Positions 1 to 10,464 are shown, counted from the stretch's first letter. The stretch is DNA of 64,000 nt from Alphaproteobacteria bacterium MedPE-SWcel (GCA_001874255.1 MPDC01000018.1:20834-84833); one strand, 5' to 3'. A program made the numbers and translations. Notes: generated by a model not told the origin, from the sequence alone.

Positions 1-6
1 GGTCTC

Positions 7-687
7 GTGGGCTTTGCCATGCCGATGATCATGGTCTCTGGCCTCAGCTCGATCATGGCGCCCGACCTGGCGCTGGCCGGGCTGATCCTGCCCACGCTTG
101 CCACCAACGGATTTCAGGCCCTGCGGCAGGGCCCGCGCGCGGCCTGGGAGTCGATGCACCGCTTTCGGGCCTTCCTCCTGATCGGAGGGATGTTCCTGCT
201 GATCAGCGCGCAGCTGGTGCGGGTCCTGCCCACGCAGGTCATGCTGTTGATCATCGGCGGGCCGATCACCCTGTTTGCGCTGACGCAGCTGATGGGCAAG
301 CAGCTCACGCTCGCCGCGCCGTCGCGACGGATGGAGCTGTCGATCGGCGCCTTTGCGGGGTTCATCGGCGGCTTCTCCGGTATCTGGGGGCCGCCCACGG
401 TTGCCTATCTGACTGCGCTCGGCACAGAAAAACGCGAGCAGATGCGGATCCAGGGCGTGATCTACGGCCTCGGCGCGGTCGTGCTGTTCTTTGCGCATAT
501 CGGCTCCGGCGTCATGCGGAGCGAGACATGGCCGTTTTCCGTGTTGATGATCCTGCCTGCCCTGATGGGAATGTGGATCGGCGGGCAGCTGCAGGACAAG
601 ATCGACCAGAAGGGGTTCCGCCGGGCGACGCTGTTTGTGTTGCTGATTGCCGGGCTGAACCTGTTGCGCCGCGCAGCGGTGGGCTGA
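7..687 (+). CDS. TSUP family (TauE/SafE-like) membrane transporter; may be 5'-truncated by window edge
   Basis: Multi-TM ORF with GFxGGFxGIWGPP motif typical of sulfite exporter TauE/SafE family. Confidence 0.85.
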   Translation: MGFAMPMIMVSGLSSIMAPDLALAGLILPTLATNGFQALRQGPRAAWESMHRFRAFLLIGGMFLLISAQLVRVLPTQVMLLIIGGPITLFALTQLMGKQLTLAAPSRRMELSIGAFAGFIGGFSGIWGPPTVAYLTALGTEKREQMRIQGVIYGLGAVVLFFAHIGSGVMRSETWPFSVLMILPALMGMWIGGQLQDKIDQKGFRRATLFVLLIAGLNLLRRAAVG

Positions 688-691
688 GCTG

Positions 692-1615
692 ATGCCCTTT
701 GGCCTCAGCTCCCGGCTGTCCGCCAGCCAGATCGCCGGCGGCACCATTGCCGTCTCGGTTCTGGTCCTGCTGCTAAAGCTCGCAGCCTGGGCGCTGACCG
801 GGTCTGTGGCGCTGTTTTCCGATGCGATGGAAAGTCTGGTCAATGTCTCGGCCGCGGTTCTGGCGTGGTTCGCCATCCGATATGCGGACCGCCCGGCGGA
901 CGACAGCCACCCGTTCGGCCACCACAAGGCGGAGTATTTTTCGGCGGTGATCGAAGGCATCATGATCATTCTCGCCGCGGTGTTGATCGTGGATCAGGCG
1001 GTGAGCGCATTGGTCACCCGGGCCCATGCTCATCTGTCTCCGGTGGCGCTCGGGGTCAATGCGGCGGCGCTGATGGTCAACCTGATCTGGGCGCAAGTGC
1101 TGTTGAGATCGGGCGCGCGACTCAGTTCTCCGGCCTTTGCCGCAGGCGGGCGGCACCTGATGAGCGACGTCTGGACCTCTGCCGGCGTATTGGCGGCGCT
1201 GGCGCTGGCCCTTGCCACCGGATGGACCCTGCTGGACCCGGTGCTGGCCTTGCTGGTGGCGGTCAACATCCTGCGCGAGGGGCTTCACGTGGTCTCCGAC
1301 TCGGTGGATGGGCTGATGGACCGCGCCGCCACCGAGGAGGAACAGGACAAGATCCACGCGGTCATTCTCGGGTCGGGCGGCGGCGCGCTGCAGATCCATG
1401 ACATCAAGACACGCCGCGCCGGCAAGGCAATGTTTGTCGAGTTTCACATGGTGGTGGATGGTGCCATGACCGTCGCCGAGAGCCACGACATCTGTGACCG
1501 GCTGGAGGCCGAGATCGAAGCCACCCTACCGGGCGTCCACGTCACCATCCATGTCGAGCCGGATCACAAGCTGGAAGATACAGGATTGGAACCGGCCGCG
1601 TTCGAACGGCCCTGA
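692..1615 (+). CDS. cation diffusion facilitator family transporter
   Basis: CDF motifs: SDAMESLVN, HPFGHHKAEYF, C-terminal cytoplasmic domain. Confidence 0.93.
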   Translation: MPFGLSSRLSASQIAGGTIAVSVLVLLLKLAAWALTGSVALFSDAMESLVNVSAAVLAWFAIRYADRPADDSHPFGHHKAEYFSAVIEGIMIILAAVLIVDQAVSALVTRAHAHLSPVALGVNAAALMVNLIWAQVLLRSGARLSSPAFAAGGRHLMSDVWTSAGVLAALALALATGWTLLDPVLALLVAVNILREGLHVVSDSVDGLMDRAATEEEQDKIHAVILGSGGGALQIHDIKTRRAGKAMFVEFHMVVDGAMTVAESHDICDRLEAEIEATLPGVHVTIHVEPDHKLEDTGLEPAAFERP

Positions 1616-1650
1616 ATCACCCGGATACAGCCAGACCCGTTCCAACGCCT

Positions 1651-1777
1651 GAGGTATTGCGCTGCGCTTCGCGCATCGCCAGAGGGCGGGGGCCGCGCCT
1701 TCGGCGCGGCCCCCGCCCGGCCCAACGCTTTTACAATGTGCCTCTGGCGCATTTCAAAGGGGCGGGAGGTCCCCCCT
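1651..1777 (+). repeat. dispersed about 120-bp hairpin element, copy 1 (inverted copy at 9741-9866)
   Basis: 74/80 identity by eye between 1651-1730 and the reverse complement of 9787-9866, plus similar tail tcaaaggggcgggag; 16-bp perfect stem gggcgggggccgcgcc/ggcgcggcccccgccc. Confidence 0.85.
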
Positions 1778-1852
1778 GCCCCCCAGCCAGACCGTTTGCA
1801 ATTTCCGGGCAAACCCGGTCTTTATGCCGCCACCGCGAGACTTGTGCAGGAG

Positions 1853-3217
1853 ATGACAATGATGGACTGGACGCAATTGCTGAGCTCTGGCCGCCTGTGC
1901 CGCCCGGAGTATACCGACAAACCGGACCGGCCGGCCTATCTGCAGGACTATGACCGGATCCTGTTCTCCGAACCCTTTCGCCGCCTGGCCCAGAAAACGC
2001 AGGTGCATCCCCTCTACGATCACGACCATGTGCACCACCGGATGATCCATTCCATGGAGACCTCCTCGGTCGGGCGGTCCCTTGGCATTCAAGTGGGTCA
2101 GGCCCTGGTCCGCGAGGGGCGCCTGGAGGATGGGTTGCAGCATGTGATGGCCGGCACGGTACAGGCGGCCTGTCTGGCGCATGACATCGGCAACCCGCCC
2201 TTTGGTCACTCCGGTGAGGCCAGTATCGGCGCCTGGTTCGCACGGCAATTCGCGGCCGGAACCGGGCTCGGCGCAGGGATCGACCCCGCCCTGCGTGCCG
2301 AATTCGAGGCCTTCGAAGGCAATGCACAGGGCTTTCGCATCACCGCCCGACTGGAGATGGGCCGACGCGCAGGCGGCATGCGACTGTCCTATGCCACTCT
2401 TGGCGCCTTTGCCAAATACCCCTGCACGGCCGCCGCCGCCGCCGATGCGCAGCGTCCCTATGTCGGGCTGAAGAAATTTGGCGCCTTCGCGGCCGAGGAG
2501 GCGCTCTTTGCCGAGGCGGCCACGGCCCTTGGCCTGCCCGAAGACCGCACGCCCAAGGGCCTGCGCTGGTGGCGACGCCACCCGCTGGCCTTCCTGGTGG
2601 AGGCGGCGGACGACATTTGCTACCGCATTCTTGATCTCGAAGACGCCGCCACCGTCGGCGATCTCGACAGCGACCTCGTCTCGGTCATCCTCGAGGAGAT
2701 CACCGGCAAGCGCAACCGCGAGGACGATCCCCTGATGACCCTGCGCGACCGCGTCGGCATGCTGCGCGCCATGGCCATCGGCGCCGCCATCGACAGCGCG
2801 GTTGCGGCCTTTCTCGACAATTACGACAGCATCATGGCCGGCACGTTCGACGATGGGCTGATGGAGGTGTCCAGCAAGGCACCGGCCTTTGCCCGGCTGA
2901 AGGAGATCTCCAACGCGCGCATCTTTACCGCGCGGCGCAAGACCGAGTTGGAGATCGTCGGCCGTCAGGTGCTGTTCACCATCCTCGACGAATTCCACCA
3001 GTTGTTTCTGGCGCTGAAGGCCTGCGACTGGGACGCGGATCGCCTGCTGAGCCAGCATGGCTACTGGACGCAACTCGTGCGGGCTGTGGATCTCGACCTG
3101 AGGGGGGTCATCGATGACTACACCGCCGCCCATGCGCTGACGGATTTTGTCTCTGGCATGACGGACCGCTATGCCCTGCGCGTGCGGGACATGATCACCG
3201 GTCAGGTGCCGGGCTGA
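1853..3217 (+). CDS. dgt: deoxyguanosinetriphosphate triphosphohydrolase-like HD protein
   Basis: FRRLAQKTQV, HDIGNPPFGHSGE HD-domain motifs; start moved from 1736 because the upstream part of the ORF lies in the repeat. Confidence 0.93.
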   Translation: MTMMDWTQLLSSGRLCRPEYTDKPDRPAYLQDYDRILFSEPFRRLAQKTQVHPLYDHDHVHHRMIHSMETSSVGRSLGIQVGQALVREGRLEDGLQHVMAGTVQAACLAHDIGNPPFGHSGEASIGAWFARQFAAGTGLGAGIDPALRAEFEAFEGNAQGFRITARLEMGRRAGGMRLSYATLGAFAKYPCTAAAAADAQRPYVGLKKFGAFAAEEALFAEAATALGLPEDRTPKGLRWWRRHPLAFLVEAADDICYRILDLEDAATVGDLDSDLVSVILEEITGKRNREDDPLMTLRDRVGMLRAMAIGAAIDSAVAAFLDNYDSIMAGTFDDGLMEVSSKAPAFARLKEISNARIFTARRKTELEIVGRQVLFTILDEFHQLFLALKACDWDADRLLSQHGYWTQLVRAVDLDLRGVIDDYTAAHALTDFVSGMTDRYALRVRDMITGQVPG

Positions 3218-3252
3218 GCACCGCCCAAATACGCCCAAATAGGTCAACCTTT

Positions 3253-3288
3253 CTGACCCATTGTTTCGCACGCGAAACAATGGGTCAG
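3253..3288. other. 36-bp near-perfect palindrome (16-bp stem, 4-nt loop)
   Basis: ctgacccattgtttcg cacg cgaaacaatgggtcag between convergent genes. Confidence 0.8.
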
Positions 3289-3409
3289 GGATACATACCT
3301 ATCATTTTGTTTTCATTAATAAATATCACCAAACAACTACCCTTGCGGTCGCCCCACAGATCCCCCTGGCAACAGACCGCCCCTCGCAACTGATCGTCCC
3401 CCGGCAACA

Positions 3410-3442
3410 GGAAGAGCCCGCAAGGGACCTGCGGGCTCTTCC
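3410..3442 (-). terminator. probable terminator hairpin of phoX
   Basis: ggaagagcccgca-N7-tgcgggctcttcc just downstream of the phoX stop. Confidence 0.6.
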
Positions 3443-3463
3443 GGGGACATCACGGCAGTCGCC

Positions 3464-5347
3464 TCAGCCGAAGGCTGCGCCATCCTCGCGCCAGACCGAC
3501 ACCACGGCGGAGCGCGGTTTTCCGGTGCCATCGGGCCAGGCCCCACCCGGGTGCTGCACGCCGACAAAGGCGACCGTCTTGTCCAGCGACCAGCACAGGC
3601 CAGTGACCTCGGCGCCATTCGGCACGGTCATGAACCGGGCGATCTCGCCCGATTCGGGGTCGCCGACCAGCATCTGGTTGTTGCCCATGCCCGCGAATTC
3701 GCCTTCGTTGTCATCGTCGCCATCGGTCTGGATCCAGAGCATCCCGTCCGAGGAGAACACCATCCCGTCGGGCGAGTTGAACATATTGCCGGGGTTGATG
3801 TTGTCCGATCCCGCATAGGCGTTGTTGTAGACGGTCGGATTGCCGGCCATCACATAAAGATCCCACGCAAAGCCCTCGGCGGCGTGATTGCCCCCGGCCG
3901 GGGTCCAGCGCACGATCTGACCGTAGTTGTTGGTCTCGCGCGGGTTCGGCGCATTGACAGAGGTGTCGTCGCCACCGGCGTTCGGCTTCACGCCCCGGTT
4001 CTTGTTGTTGGTCAGGGCGCAGTAGCCTTCGGCCTTGAGCGGATTGCAGGCCACCCATTCGGGGCGGTCCATGGTGGTGCCGCCCACAGCGGAGGCCGCC
4101 AGACGGGTGAAGCAGAGGATCTCTGCCGCGTCCATGCCGGTGGTTGCCGGCGTCAGAGCCAGCCATTCGCCGGTTTGGTCATCGTTGAACTTCGCAACAA
4201 ACAGCGTGCCCTCGTCCAGCAGACCGGCGGTGGAGCCGCCCTCGGTGTAGACCCCTTCGGAGACGTATTTGTAGAGATATTCGCCGCGTTCGTCATCGCC
4301 GAGATAGACCACAATGCGGCCATCGGAGGCCTGCACCATTTCGGCGTTTTCATGTTTGAACCGGCCCAGAGCCGTGCGTTTCACCGGCGTGGAGGTGGGG
4401 TCGGAGGGGTCGATTTCGGTGACGAAGCCGTGGCGGTGCGGTTCGTTCGGCTCTTTGGACAGGTCATAGCGGTCGTCGAATTTTTCATAGGCGTAGCGGC
4501 CAGAGCCACCGATCCCGTAGCGGATGTAGCCCTCTCCCGCAGGCATCTCTCCGGTGGCGCCGAAGTAGCCGTTGAAGTTCTCCTCGCAGGTCAGATAGGT
4601 GCCCCAGAGCGTGCGGCCGGAGCCGCAGTTGTTCATGGTGCCGCGGACGGTGCGGCCGTCGGGATCGGCGTTGGTTTTCACCAGATCATGCCCCGCAAGA
4701 GGGCCCGCAAGCGTCATCTCGGTCTCATGGGTGATGCGGCGGTTCAGGGGGCTGTCCTTGACCACGGCGTAGCCCGCCTCCCCCCTGGCGATCTCCATCA
4801 CGGTGACGCCCTGCAGGTTCTTCAGCAGCGTGACCTCATCGGCGGATTGCGGAACGCCCTCGGAGGCGGCGGGCAGGTTGATCTTCGGGTTCACATATTC
4901 GGAGTTGACCGCGATGACCTCGCGGCCGTCGATGTCAAACAGCTCCATCCCGTCGGTGTTTTCGCCAAATACCTTGTCGGACAGGTCGGCAGAGACGCCG
5001 GTTTCCGGGGAGTAGGCCCCCTCGGCCTCGGACCAGAGCGCATCGCCCCAGCGGATCAGAACCTGCGATTTGTAGCCCGCGGGCACATGGACGGCATGGT
5101 CCGTCGCGATGCCGATCGGCTCGAAGGCGAATGTCGCGGACCCGGCCGCACGTGACGCCGTGGTCGAGGACATCAGCCCGGTGCCGAAAACCGCCGCGCC
5201 GGAGCCAAACGCCAACGCGCCGCCCAGAAAGCCCCGGCGGGAGATCGCGCGTTCAACCACCTGGTCGAACTGGGTCTCGGCCGGACGGGGGTCCCGGTGT
5301 TCGTCGAAATCGTCCCATGAAAGATCGATGAGGGTCTTATCAACCAT
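3464..5347 (-). CDS. phoX: PhoX family phosphatase (DUF839), Tat-exported
   Basis: Twin-Arg signal SRRGFLGGALAFG; PhoX motifs NCGSGRTLWGTYLTCEENFNGYF, GRFKHENAEM. Confidence 0.93.
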   Translation of the reverse strand: MVDKTLIDLSWDDFDEHRDPRPAETQFDQVVERAISRRGFLGGALAFGSGAAVFGTGLMSSTTASRAAGSATFAFEPIGIATDHAVHVPAGYKSQVLIRWGDALWSEAEGAYSPETGVSADLSDKVFGENTDGMELFDIDGREVIAVNSEYVNPKINLPAASEGVPQSADEVTLLKNLQGVTVMEIARGEAGYAVVKDSPLNRRITHETEMTLAGPLAGHDLVKTNADPDGRTVRGTMNNCGSGRTLWGTYLTCEENFNGYFGATGEMPAGEGYIRYGIGGSGRYAYEKFDDRYDLSKEPNEPHRHGFVTEIDPSDPTSTPVKRTALGRFKHENAEMVQASDGRIVVYLGDDERGEYLYKYVSEGVYTEGGSTAGLLDEGTLFVAKFNDDQTGEWLALTPATTGMDAAEILCFTRLAASAVGGTTMDRPEWVACNPLKAEGYCALTNNKNRGVKPNAGGDDTSVNAPNPRETNNYGQIVRWTPAGGNHAAEGFAWDLYVMAGNPTVYNNAYAGSDNINPGNMFNSPDGMVFSSDGMLWIQTDGDDDNEGEFAGMGNNQMLVGDPESGEIARFMTVPNGAEVTGLCWSLDKTVAFVGVQHPGGAWPDGTGKPRSAVVSVWREDGAAFG

Positions 5348-5512
5348 TGTTCGCGCTCCTCGCTGTCAAAGTGGCTGGGATGCAGCCCCGGATAGGGGCG
5401 AAATGGGGCTGAACCGCGAGACTGTTCTTCCTGCGTCAGTGTATCATGCGTATGACGCGGCGGCATATGCCGCGTCGGTGAAACACAAGCGATTGATTTC
5501 AGGCCTATTGTT

Positions 5513-6238
5513 CTAGCTGCGCCGCGCCAGCACATCGAGGAACCGGCCCCGCGCCTCTGGCACCGCGCGATTGCCGAGCGCCGGCGCCAGCTTTGATTCG
5601 AGAAAGAATCCGGTGGTTCTGAGCGCGGTCAGGATCTCGGTATCCTCCGCCTCTCCCTGCCCCAGCATCACCGGTGGCAGCGGCAGCATCCGGTCGGCCC
5701 AGCCCTCTGCCCCGGCGGCCGAGACGGCGCGGCCCGATTTCGGTGAGACGTAGATCAGCCCCTCTGTGGCGCCGGTGGCCGCGCAGGCGGAAAGGTCGAG
5801 GCCGAAGCCCAGCTCCTCCAGCAAGGCAAGCTCCCAGTGCAGGTAGGCCAGCGGCCAGATCTCCTCCTGGCCGAGGAGATCCAGCAGCGCTTCGCTTTTG
5901 TGGTAGAGCGCCGGATGGGGTTCGCGGTCCGGCAGGGCAAAGGCCAGAATTGCGCAGACCGCGTTCAGGCCAGACAAGGCCAGACGCCCCGAAAAGGCCG
6001 CTGCCGCCCGGCTGCGCAGGGGTTCCGCCTTGTAGGTGCCGAGGTGGTCCTCCAGCCGTGCGGACCAGGCCAGATCCAGCTGTGCGCCCGGCTGCAGCCC
6101 CGGTGCCATCCGGCGACTGGCGCCGCCCCGCACAAGTCCCGCGTGGCGGCCGTGGGCGGCGGTGAAGACATCGATCAGCGCAGAGGATTCGCCATGGCGG
6201 CGCAGGGTGAGCAGAATGCCGTGATCGCGCCACTCCAT
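5513..6238 (-). CDS. recO: DNA repair protein RecO
   Basis: [39 protein letters not shown] RecO N-terminus; era-recO context. Confidence 0.95.
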   Translation of the reverse strand: MEWRDHGILLTLRRHGESSALIDVFTAAHGRHAGLVRGGASRRMAPGLQPGAQLDLAWSARLEDHLGTYKAEPLRSRAAAAFSGRLALSGLNAVCAILAFALPDREPHPALYHKSEALLDLLGQEEIWPLAYLHWELALLEELGFGLDLSACAATGATEGLIYVSPKSGRAVSAAGAEGWADRMLPLPPVMLGQGEAEDTEILTALRTTGFFLESKLAPALGNRAVPEARGRFLDVLARRS

Positions 6239-6241
6239 CGC

Positions 6242-6571
6242 CTAGTCGAGCCCCGGCTCGTCCAGCAGGTGACGGCCCTGGCGGTCCTCGACCTCGATCA
6301 CCCAGAGGTCGCTGTCGAATTGGCGCTGGCGGGCGATGGCGGCCTCGACCTCGGCGTCTTCCCCCGCCAGCAGCTCTATCCACCTGCGGTCCCCGGTCAT
6401 CAGGTCAAAGCTGCGCTGGAAGGCCTGCGCCTGACCGTCCAGTGTGTTGAGCTTGACCAGCACCGCACCGGCCGTGTCATCCCCATGTGCCGTGACGAAG
6501 GCGGGAATGTCCTGAAACCGCAATCGGGCGAGATAGGCATCGACCCAGAACCGGGCGGTGAGGCGGGGCAT
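6242..6571 (-). CDS. DUF1491 family protein
   Basis: MPRLTARFWVDAYLARLRFQDIPAFVTAHGDDTAGAVLVKLN...; start chosen at internal Met after recO/era spacing. Confidence 0.8.
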   Translation of the reverse strand: MPRLTARFWVDAYLARLRFQDIPAFVTAHGDDTAGAVLVKLNTLDGQAQAFQRSFDLMTGDRRWIELLAGEDAEVEAAIARQRQFDSDLWVIEVEDRQGRHLLDEPGLD

Positions 6572-6629
6572 TGGTGGCTCCTGTCGCGTCTGGGATCGCA
6601 AGGGATCGGGCCGGGGGCTGATCGCGGGA

Positions 6630-6665
6630 GCCTCCGGCGGAGGTATTTTGGAAAAGATGAAAGGG
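6630..6665 (+). repeat. dispersed intergenic repeat gcctccggcggaggtatttt-N-aaaagatgaa, copy 1
   Basis: Shared with 22531-22564, 59484-59512 and (inverted) 60814-60850. Confidence 0.85.
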
Positions 6666-6693
6666 GCGGGCAAGCGGTGGCTCTGGTCCGCCG

Positions 6694-7599
6694 CTAGTTG
6701 CCGTCCTTGAACTCCAGCCCCATTTCCGAGTAGCGCTCCTTTTCCTCGAGCCAGTTGGGGCGCACCTTGACCTGCAGGAAGAGGTGGATCTTGCGGTCGA
6801 GGAAATCCTCGAGGTCCGCCCGCGCCGCCTGTGACACCGCCTTGATGGTTTCGCCGCCCTTGCCGAGCACGATGCCCTTGTGGCCGTCGCGGATCACATA
6901 GATGATCTGGTCGATCTTGGCGGAGCCGTCCTTGCGCTCCTCCCAGGCTTCGGTTTCCACCGTCAGCTGGTAGGGCAGTTCCTGGTGCAGGCGCAGGGTC
7001 AGTTTCTCGCGGGTGGTTTCGGCGGCGATCATGCGCAGGGGCAGGTCGGCGATCTGGTCCTCGGGGTAGAGCCAGGGGCTCTCGGGGACCTTCTCTGCGA
7101 GCCACTTGCGCAGGTCGTCGACGCCGTAGCCCTTTTCGGCCGATATCATGTAGGTTTCCGTGAAGGGGAAGCGCTCATTGAGATCCCGGGTCAGCCCCAG
7201 GAGCACATCGGATTGCACTTTGTCGATCTTGTTGACCGCCAATGCCACCGGGCGCCCTTTGGCGACCTCCTGCAGACCGTCCAGAATCCGTTCGACCCCT
7301 TCGGTGATGCCGCGGTGCGCCTCGATCAGAAGCACGATCACATCGGCGTCGGCCGCGCCGCCCCAGGCGGCAGCAACCATCGCCCGGTCCAGACGGCGCC
7401 GCGGTTGAAACAGGCCCGGCGTGTCGACGAAGACCAGCTGACTGTCGCCTTCCATCGCCACACCCCGGATGCGGGTCCGGGTGGTCTGGACCTTGTGGGT
7501 CACGATCGAGACCTTGGCCCCGACCATGCGGTTCAAAAGAGTGGACTTGCCGGCGTTGGGTTCGCCGATCAGGGCGATGAAACCTGCACGTGTGGTCAT
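6694..7599 (-). CDS. era: GTPase Era
   Basis: [28 protein letters not shown] domain GKGGETIK. Confidence 0.98.
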   Translation of the reverse strand: MTTRAGFIALIGEPNAGKSTLLNRMVGAKVSIVTHKVQTTRTRIRGVAMEGDSQLVFVDTPGLFQPRRRLDRAMVAAAWGGAADADVIVLLIEAHRGITEGVERILDGLQEVAKGRPVALAVNKIDKVQSDVLLGLTRDLNERFPFTETYMISAEKGYGVDDLRKWLAEKVPESPWLYPEDQIADLPLRMIAAETTREKLTLRLHQELPYQLTVETEAWEERKDGSAKIDQIIYVIRDGHKGIVLGKGGETIKAVSQAARADLEDFLDRKIHLFLQVKVRPNWLEEKERYSEMGLEFKDGN

Positions 7600-8282
7600 G
7601 ACTTTTGCTCCAGCTTGGCGAGAAGCGCCTTGGCCGCCGCCTGTTCCGCCAGCCGTTTCGATCCGGCGGTGGCCTGTTCCTCGGTGCCGTCCTCAATCCG
7701 GGCGGCGATGGTAAATACGGGTTCGTGATCGGGCCCGCTGCGGGCGATCTGAATATAGTCAGGCGGCGGTTGGCGACGGGCCTGGACATATTCCTGCAGC
7801 GCCGTCTTGGGATCGCGGGCGTCCTCCTCGACCGCGCCGACGCGCGGCCCCCAGAGGTTCAGGATCACGGTCTGCGCCGCCTCGAAGCCTGCGTCCTTGT
7901 AGACCGCGGCGATGACCGCCTCCATTGCGTCGCCCAGCAGGGCCATCTTGCGCCGCCCCCCCGACAGCATCTCGGAGCGGCCCAGTTTCAGCACCGCGCC
8001 AATGTCGATCTCGCGCGCCACCTCGGCGCAGGCTTCCTTGCGCACCAGGGCATTGAAGCGGGGTGCCAGCTGACCTTCGGTGGCCGTCTTGTCCTGGTCC
8101 AGCAACGCCGTGGCCATCACCAGCCCCAACACACGGTCGCCCAGAAATTCCAATCGCTGGTTGTCCTGTCTGTTCGGCGAGGAGATCGACGGGTGCGTCA
8201 GCGCGCGGATCAACAGTTCGGGTCTGGCGAACTGATGCCCGAGCCGGTCCTGAAAGGCGCGAATTTCCCGAGATAGCTTCAC
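7596..8282 (-). CDS. rnc: ribonuclease III
   Basis: [15 protein letters not shown] signature and dsRBD; GTG start in 4-nt overlap operon with era. Confidence 0.97.
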   Translation of the reverse strand: MKLSREIRAFQDRLGHQFARPELLIRALTHPSISSPNRQDNQRLEFLGDRVLGLVMATALLDQDKTATEGQLAPRFNALVRKEACAEVAREIDIGAVLKLGRSEMLSGGRRKMALLGDAMEAVIAAVYKDAGFEAAQTVILNLWGPRVGAVEEDARDPKTALQEYVQARRQPPPDYIQIARSGPDHEPVFTIAARIEDGTEEQATAGSKRLAEQAAAKALLAKLEQKS

Positions 8283-8650
8283 TTCGTCTCCTTGAACATG
8301 TGGCGGCACTGCGGTGTCGAGATCGCCCAATACGCCGCAGCGTGCGCGGTGACAAGGACATGTGGTGCGCGATCCGCAAAGATGGCCGCTGCAGAGCGCC
8401 GTCCGGCCCCGCCCCTGCCGCAGGACGCGAAACATGAGGAGGAGGATCGTGGAAATGCGGCCGACTGGCAAGGTTTCGATCACGCGGGCCCGCACAGGCG
8501 TGTTCCCAGGCCGACACATTCGGGTCGCGCGCACAGTTTGGTTGAGTCGCGCGCGCAGCGAGGCACCAGGGGGACTGGCGACCACTCAGGGGCTGCGGCG
8601 CGTCTTGTGCCCGCGCCCCGGTGCAGGTCGGATGGCCTGCCGGACGCGCC

Positions 8651-8720
8651 CAGTTCAAATCGACCTGTCCAAATCGACCTGTCCAAATCTACCCGTCCAA
8701 ATCTACCGGTGTCAGGCTAC
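8651..8720. repeat. degenerate 14-bp tandem repeat (about 5 units, ctgtccaaatcgac)
   Basis: Consecutive units cagttcaaatcgac/ctgtccaaatcgac/ctgtccaaatctac/ccgtccaaatctac/cggtgtcaggctac. Confidence 0.9.
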
Positions 8721-8758
8721 CGGCGTCAGCTGTCCTGCATCGGGTCACCGGTGTCCGG

Positions 8759-9595
8759 TCAATTGATCGCTTTGAAATAGCGATCCGCCCGCCAGGTCCA
8801 GAAGAACAGCATTGACCGGCCAGCGGAGGAGAACATGATCCGGTCGGCGCGCCCGATCAGGTTTTCCAGGGGCACATAGCCAACCCCGCCAACCGCCTGC
8901 GGCACCCGGCTGTCCGCCGAGTTGTCGCGATTGTCGCCCATGAAGAAGAAATGCCCATCCGGCACGTGATAGACTTTGGTGTGGTCGCTCGCCTGATTGC
9001 CGATATTGATGATCGCGTGGCTCACGCCGCCCGGCAAGGTCTCGATCTGGCGCGATTTCCGGCAGACACCGCCCTGGCCGACAGGGTTGTTTTCACAGCG
9101 CGGAAAGCTGCCTTGCGGGCCCTGGCGCTCCATGGTTTCCGCAAACTCTCCATCATCCACGAGACCGACCGCAGCGCCGTTGATGTGCAGCACGCCATCT
9201 TTCATCTGCAGCTTGTCGCCCGGCAGACCCACAAGGCGTTTGATATAGTCGGTGCCGCTGACCGGGTGGCGGAAGACCACCACATCGCCCCGCTCGGGGT
9301 CGCGGCCCAGGAAACGGGTGTTGTCGCCGTCAATGGCGCCGCACAGGTCCTGCGCGTCAATGTTCAGGCCGACCATGCCGAGGCGTATCGACGGGCAGGA
9401 GGCATAGGAGTAGCCGTAGACCATCTTGTTGACGAAAAGGAAATCGCCGACCAGCAGCGTTTCCTTCATCGACCCGGAGGGAATCCAGAAGGGTTGAAAG
9501 AACAGGGTGCGGAAGACACCGGCGATCAACAGCGCATAGACGATGGTCTTGATCGTCTCGAGGATTGAACTTCCGGCAGTGGTTTTCGACGCCAT
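8759..9595 (-). CDS. lepB: signal peptidase I
   Basis: FWIPSGSMKETLLVGDFLFVNK, GDVVVFRHP, MGDNRDNSADSR. Confidence 0.98.
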   Translation of the reverse strand: MASKTTAGSSILETIKTIVYALLIAGVFRTLFFQPFWIPSGSMKETLLVGDFLFVNKMVYGYSYASCPSIRLGMVGLNIDAQDLCGAIDGDNTRFLGRDPERGDVVVFRHPVSGTDYIKRLVGLPGDKLQMKDGVLHINGAAVGLVDDGEFAETMERQGPQGSFPRCENNPVGQGGVCRKSRQIETLPGGVSHAIINIGNQASDHTKVYHVPDGHFFFMGDNRDNSADSRVPQAVGGVGYVPLENLIGRADRIMFSSAGRSMLFFWTWRADRYFKAIN

Positions 9596-9740
9596 CAGGC
9601 TCTCCGGTCATTATGGGACAGGTCCGGGCGTACATGCGGGGCCACCCGCCGCAAGTCAAGTCGGCCCGGCGGGCGGCCGCCATCAGACGTCAGGATCGCA
9701 TGGGACTGTGGACCCTATGCCGCAGGTTTGCGGATCCGCG

Positions 9741-9866
9741 AGGGGGAACTCCCGCCCCTTTGACCATGAGGCGGAGCCTCCCGGCAAAGCGTTGGGCCGG
9801 GCGGGGGCCGCGCCGAAGGCGCGGCCCCCGCCCCCTCGCGATGCGCAACGCGCAGCGCAAATCCTC
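9741..9866 (-). repeat. dispersed about 120-bp hairpin element, copy 2
   Basis: Reverse complement matches 1651-1777; same hairpin and flanks. Confidence 0.85.
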
Positions 9867-10032
9867 TGGCCGTCGCCTGCGTCATGTCACATCTGTTGTC
9901 ACGCCCGGGATCACTGGCGGAGTCACTGCGGAGTCACTGGCGGTATCAATCGCGCCCCGGGGGCACTGGCCGTCTCGCCGACAGTCTCATGCCGGTTCGG
10001 CGATGTTGCCGAGCCCGCGTTGCCGTTCGACC

Positions 10033-10446
10033 TCAGGCTTTGTCTGACGCAACAGGACGTGCCTCGATAAGCACGAAGGCCTGGGCCCAGGGGTGATCAT
10101 CGGTCAGCGTCACATGGATGACCGCCTCATGGCCCGGCGGGGTCATCTGCGCCAGACGGGCCTCGGCCCAGCCGCTGACATGCATCACCGGCTGGCCGGA
10201 CGCCATATTGGACACCGCCATATCCTTCCACGCGATCCCCATGCGAAGGCCGGTGCCCAGCGCCTTGGAACAGGCTTCCTTGGCCGCCCAGCGCTTGGCA
10301 TAGGTGCCCGCAACATCGCGGCGGCGCTCGGATTTAGCCTGTTCAACGGCAGTGAAAACGCGGTTTCGGAAGCGATCGCCAAACCGGTCCAGCGTCCGCT
10401 GGATACGATCAATATTCGCCAGATCGGTGCCGATGCCGAGGATCAT
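10033..10446 (-). CDS. acpS: holo-[acyl-carrier-protein] synthase
   Basis: [42 protein letters not shown]. Confidence 0.97.
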   Translation of the reverse strand: MILGIGTDLANIDRIQRTLDRFGDRFRNRVFTAVEQAKSERRRDVAGTYAKRWAAKEACSKALGTGLRMGIAWKDMAVSNMASGQPVMHVSGWAEARLAQMTPPGHEAVIHVTLTDDHPWAQAFVLIEARPVASDKA

Positions 10447-10464
10447 TGCGCGAATCGCAGAGCC

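Noticed and set aside
1754-3280. 508-aa minus-strand ORF
   Set aside because: Antisense shadow of dgt, entering the hairpin repeat at one end.
3551-5155. 534-aa plus-strand ORF
   Set aside because: Antisense shadow of phoX.
5348-5512. Pho box upstream of phoX
   Set aside because: Only a weak gtcatacgcatgatacactgac resemblance; no convincing pair of CTGTCAT-like repeats with correct spacing.
8651-8720. Possible CRISPR-like array
   Set aside because: Units are 14 bp, contiguous, degenerate and without spacers; no cas genes. The same applies to the other tandem arrays.
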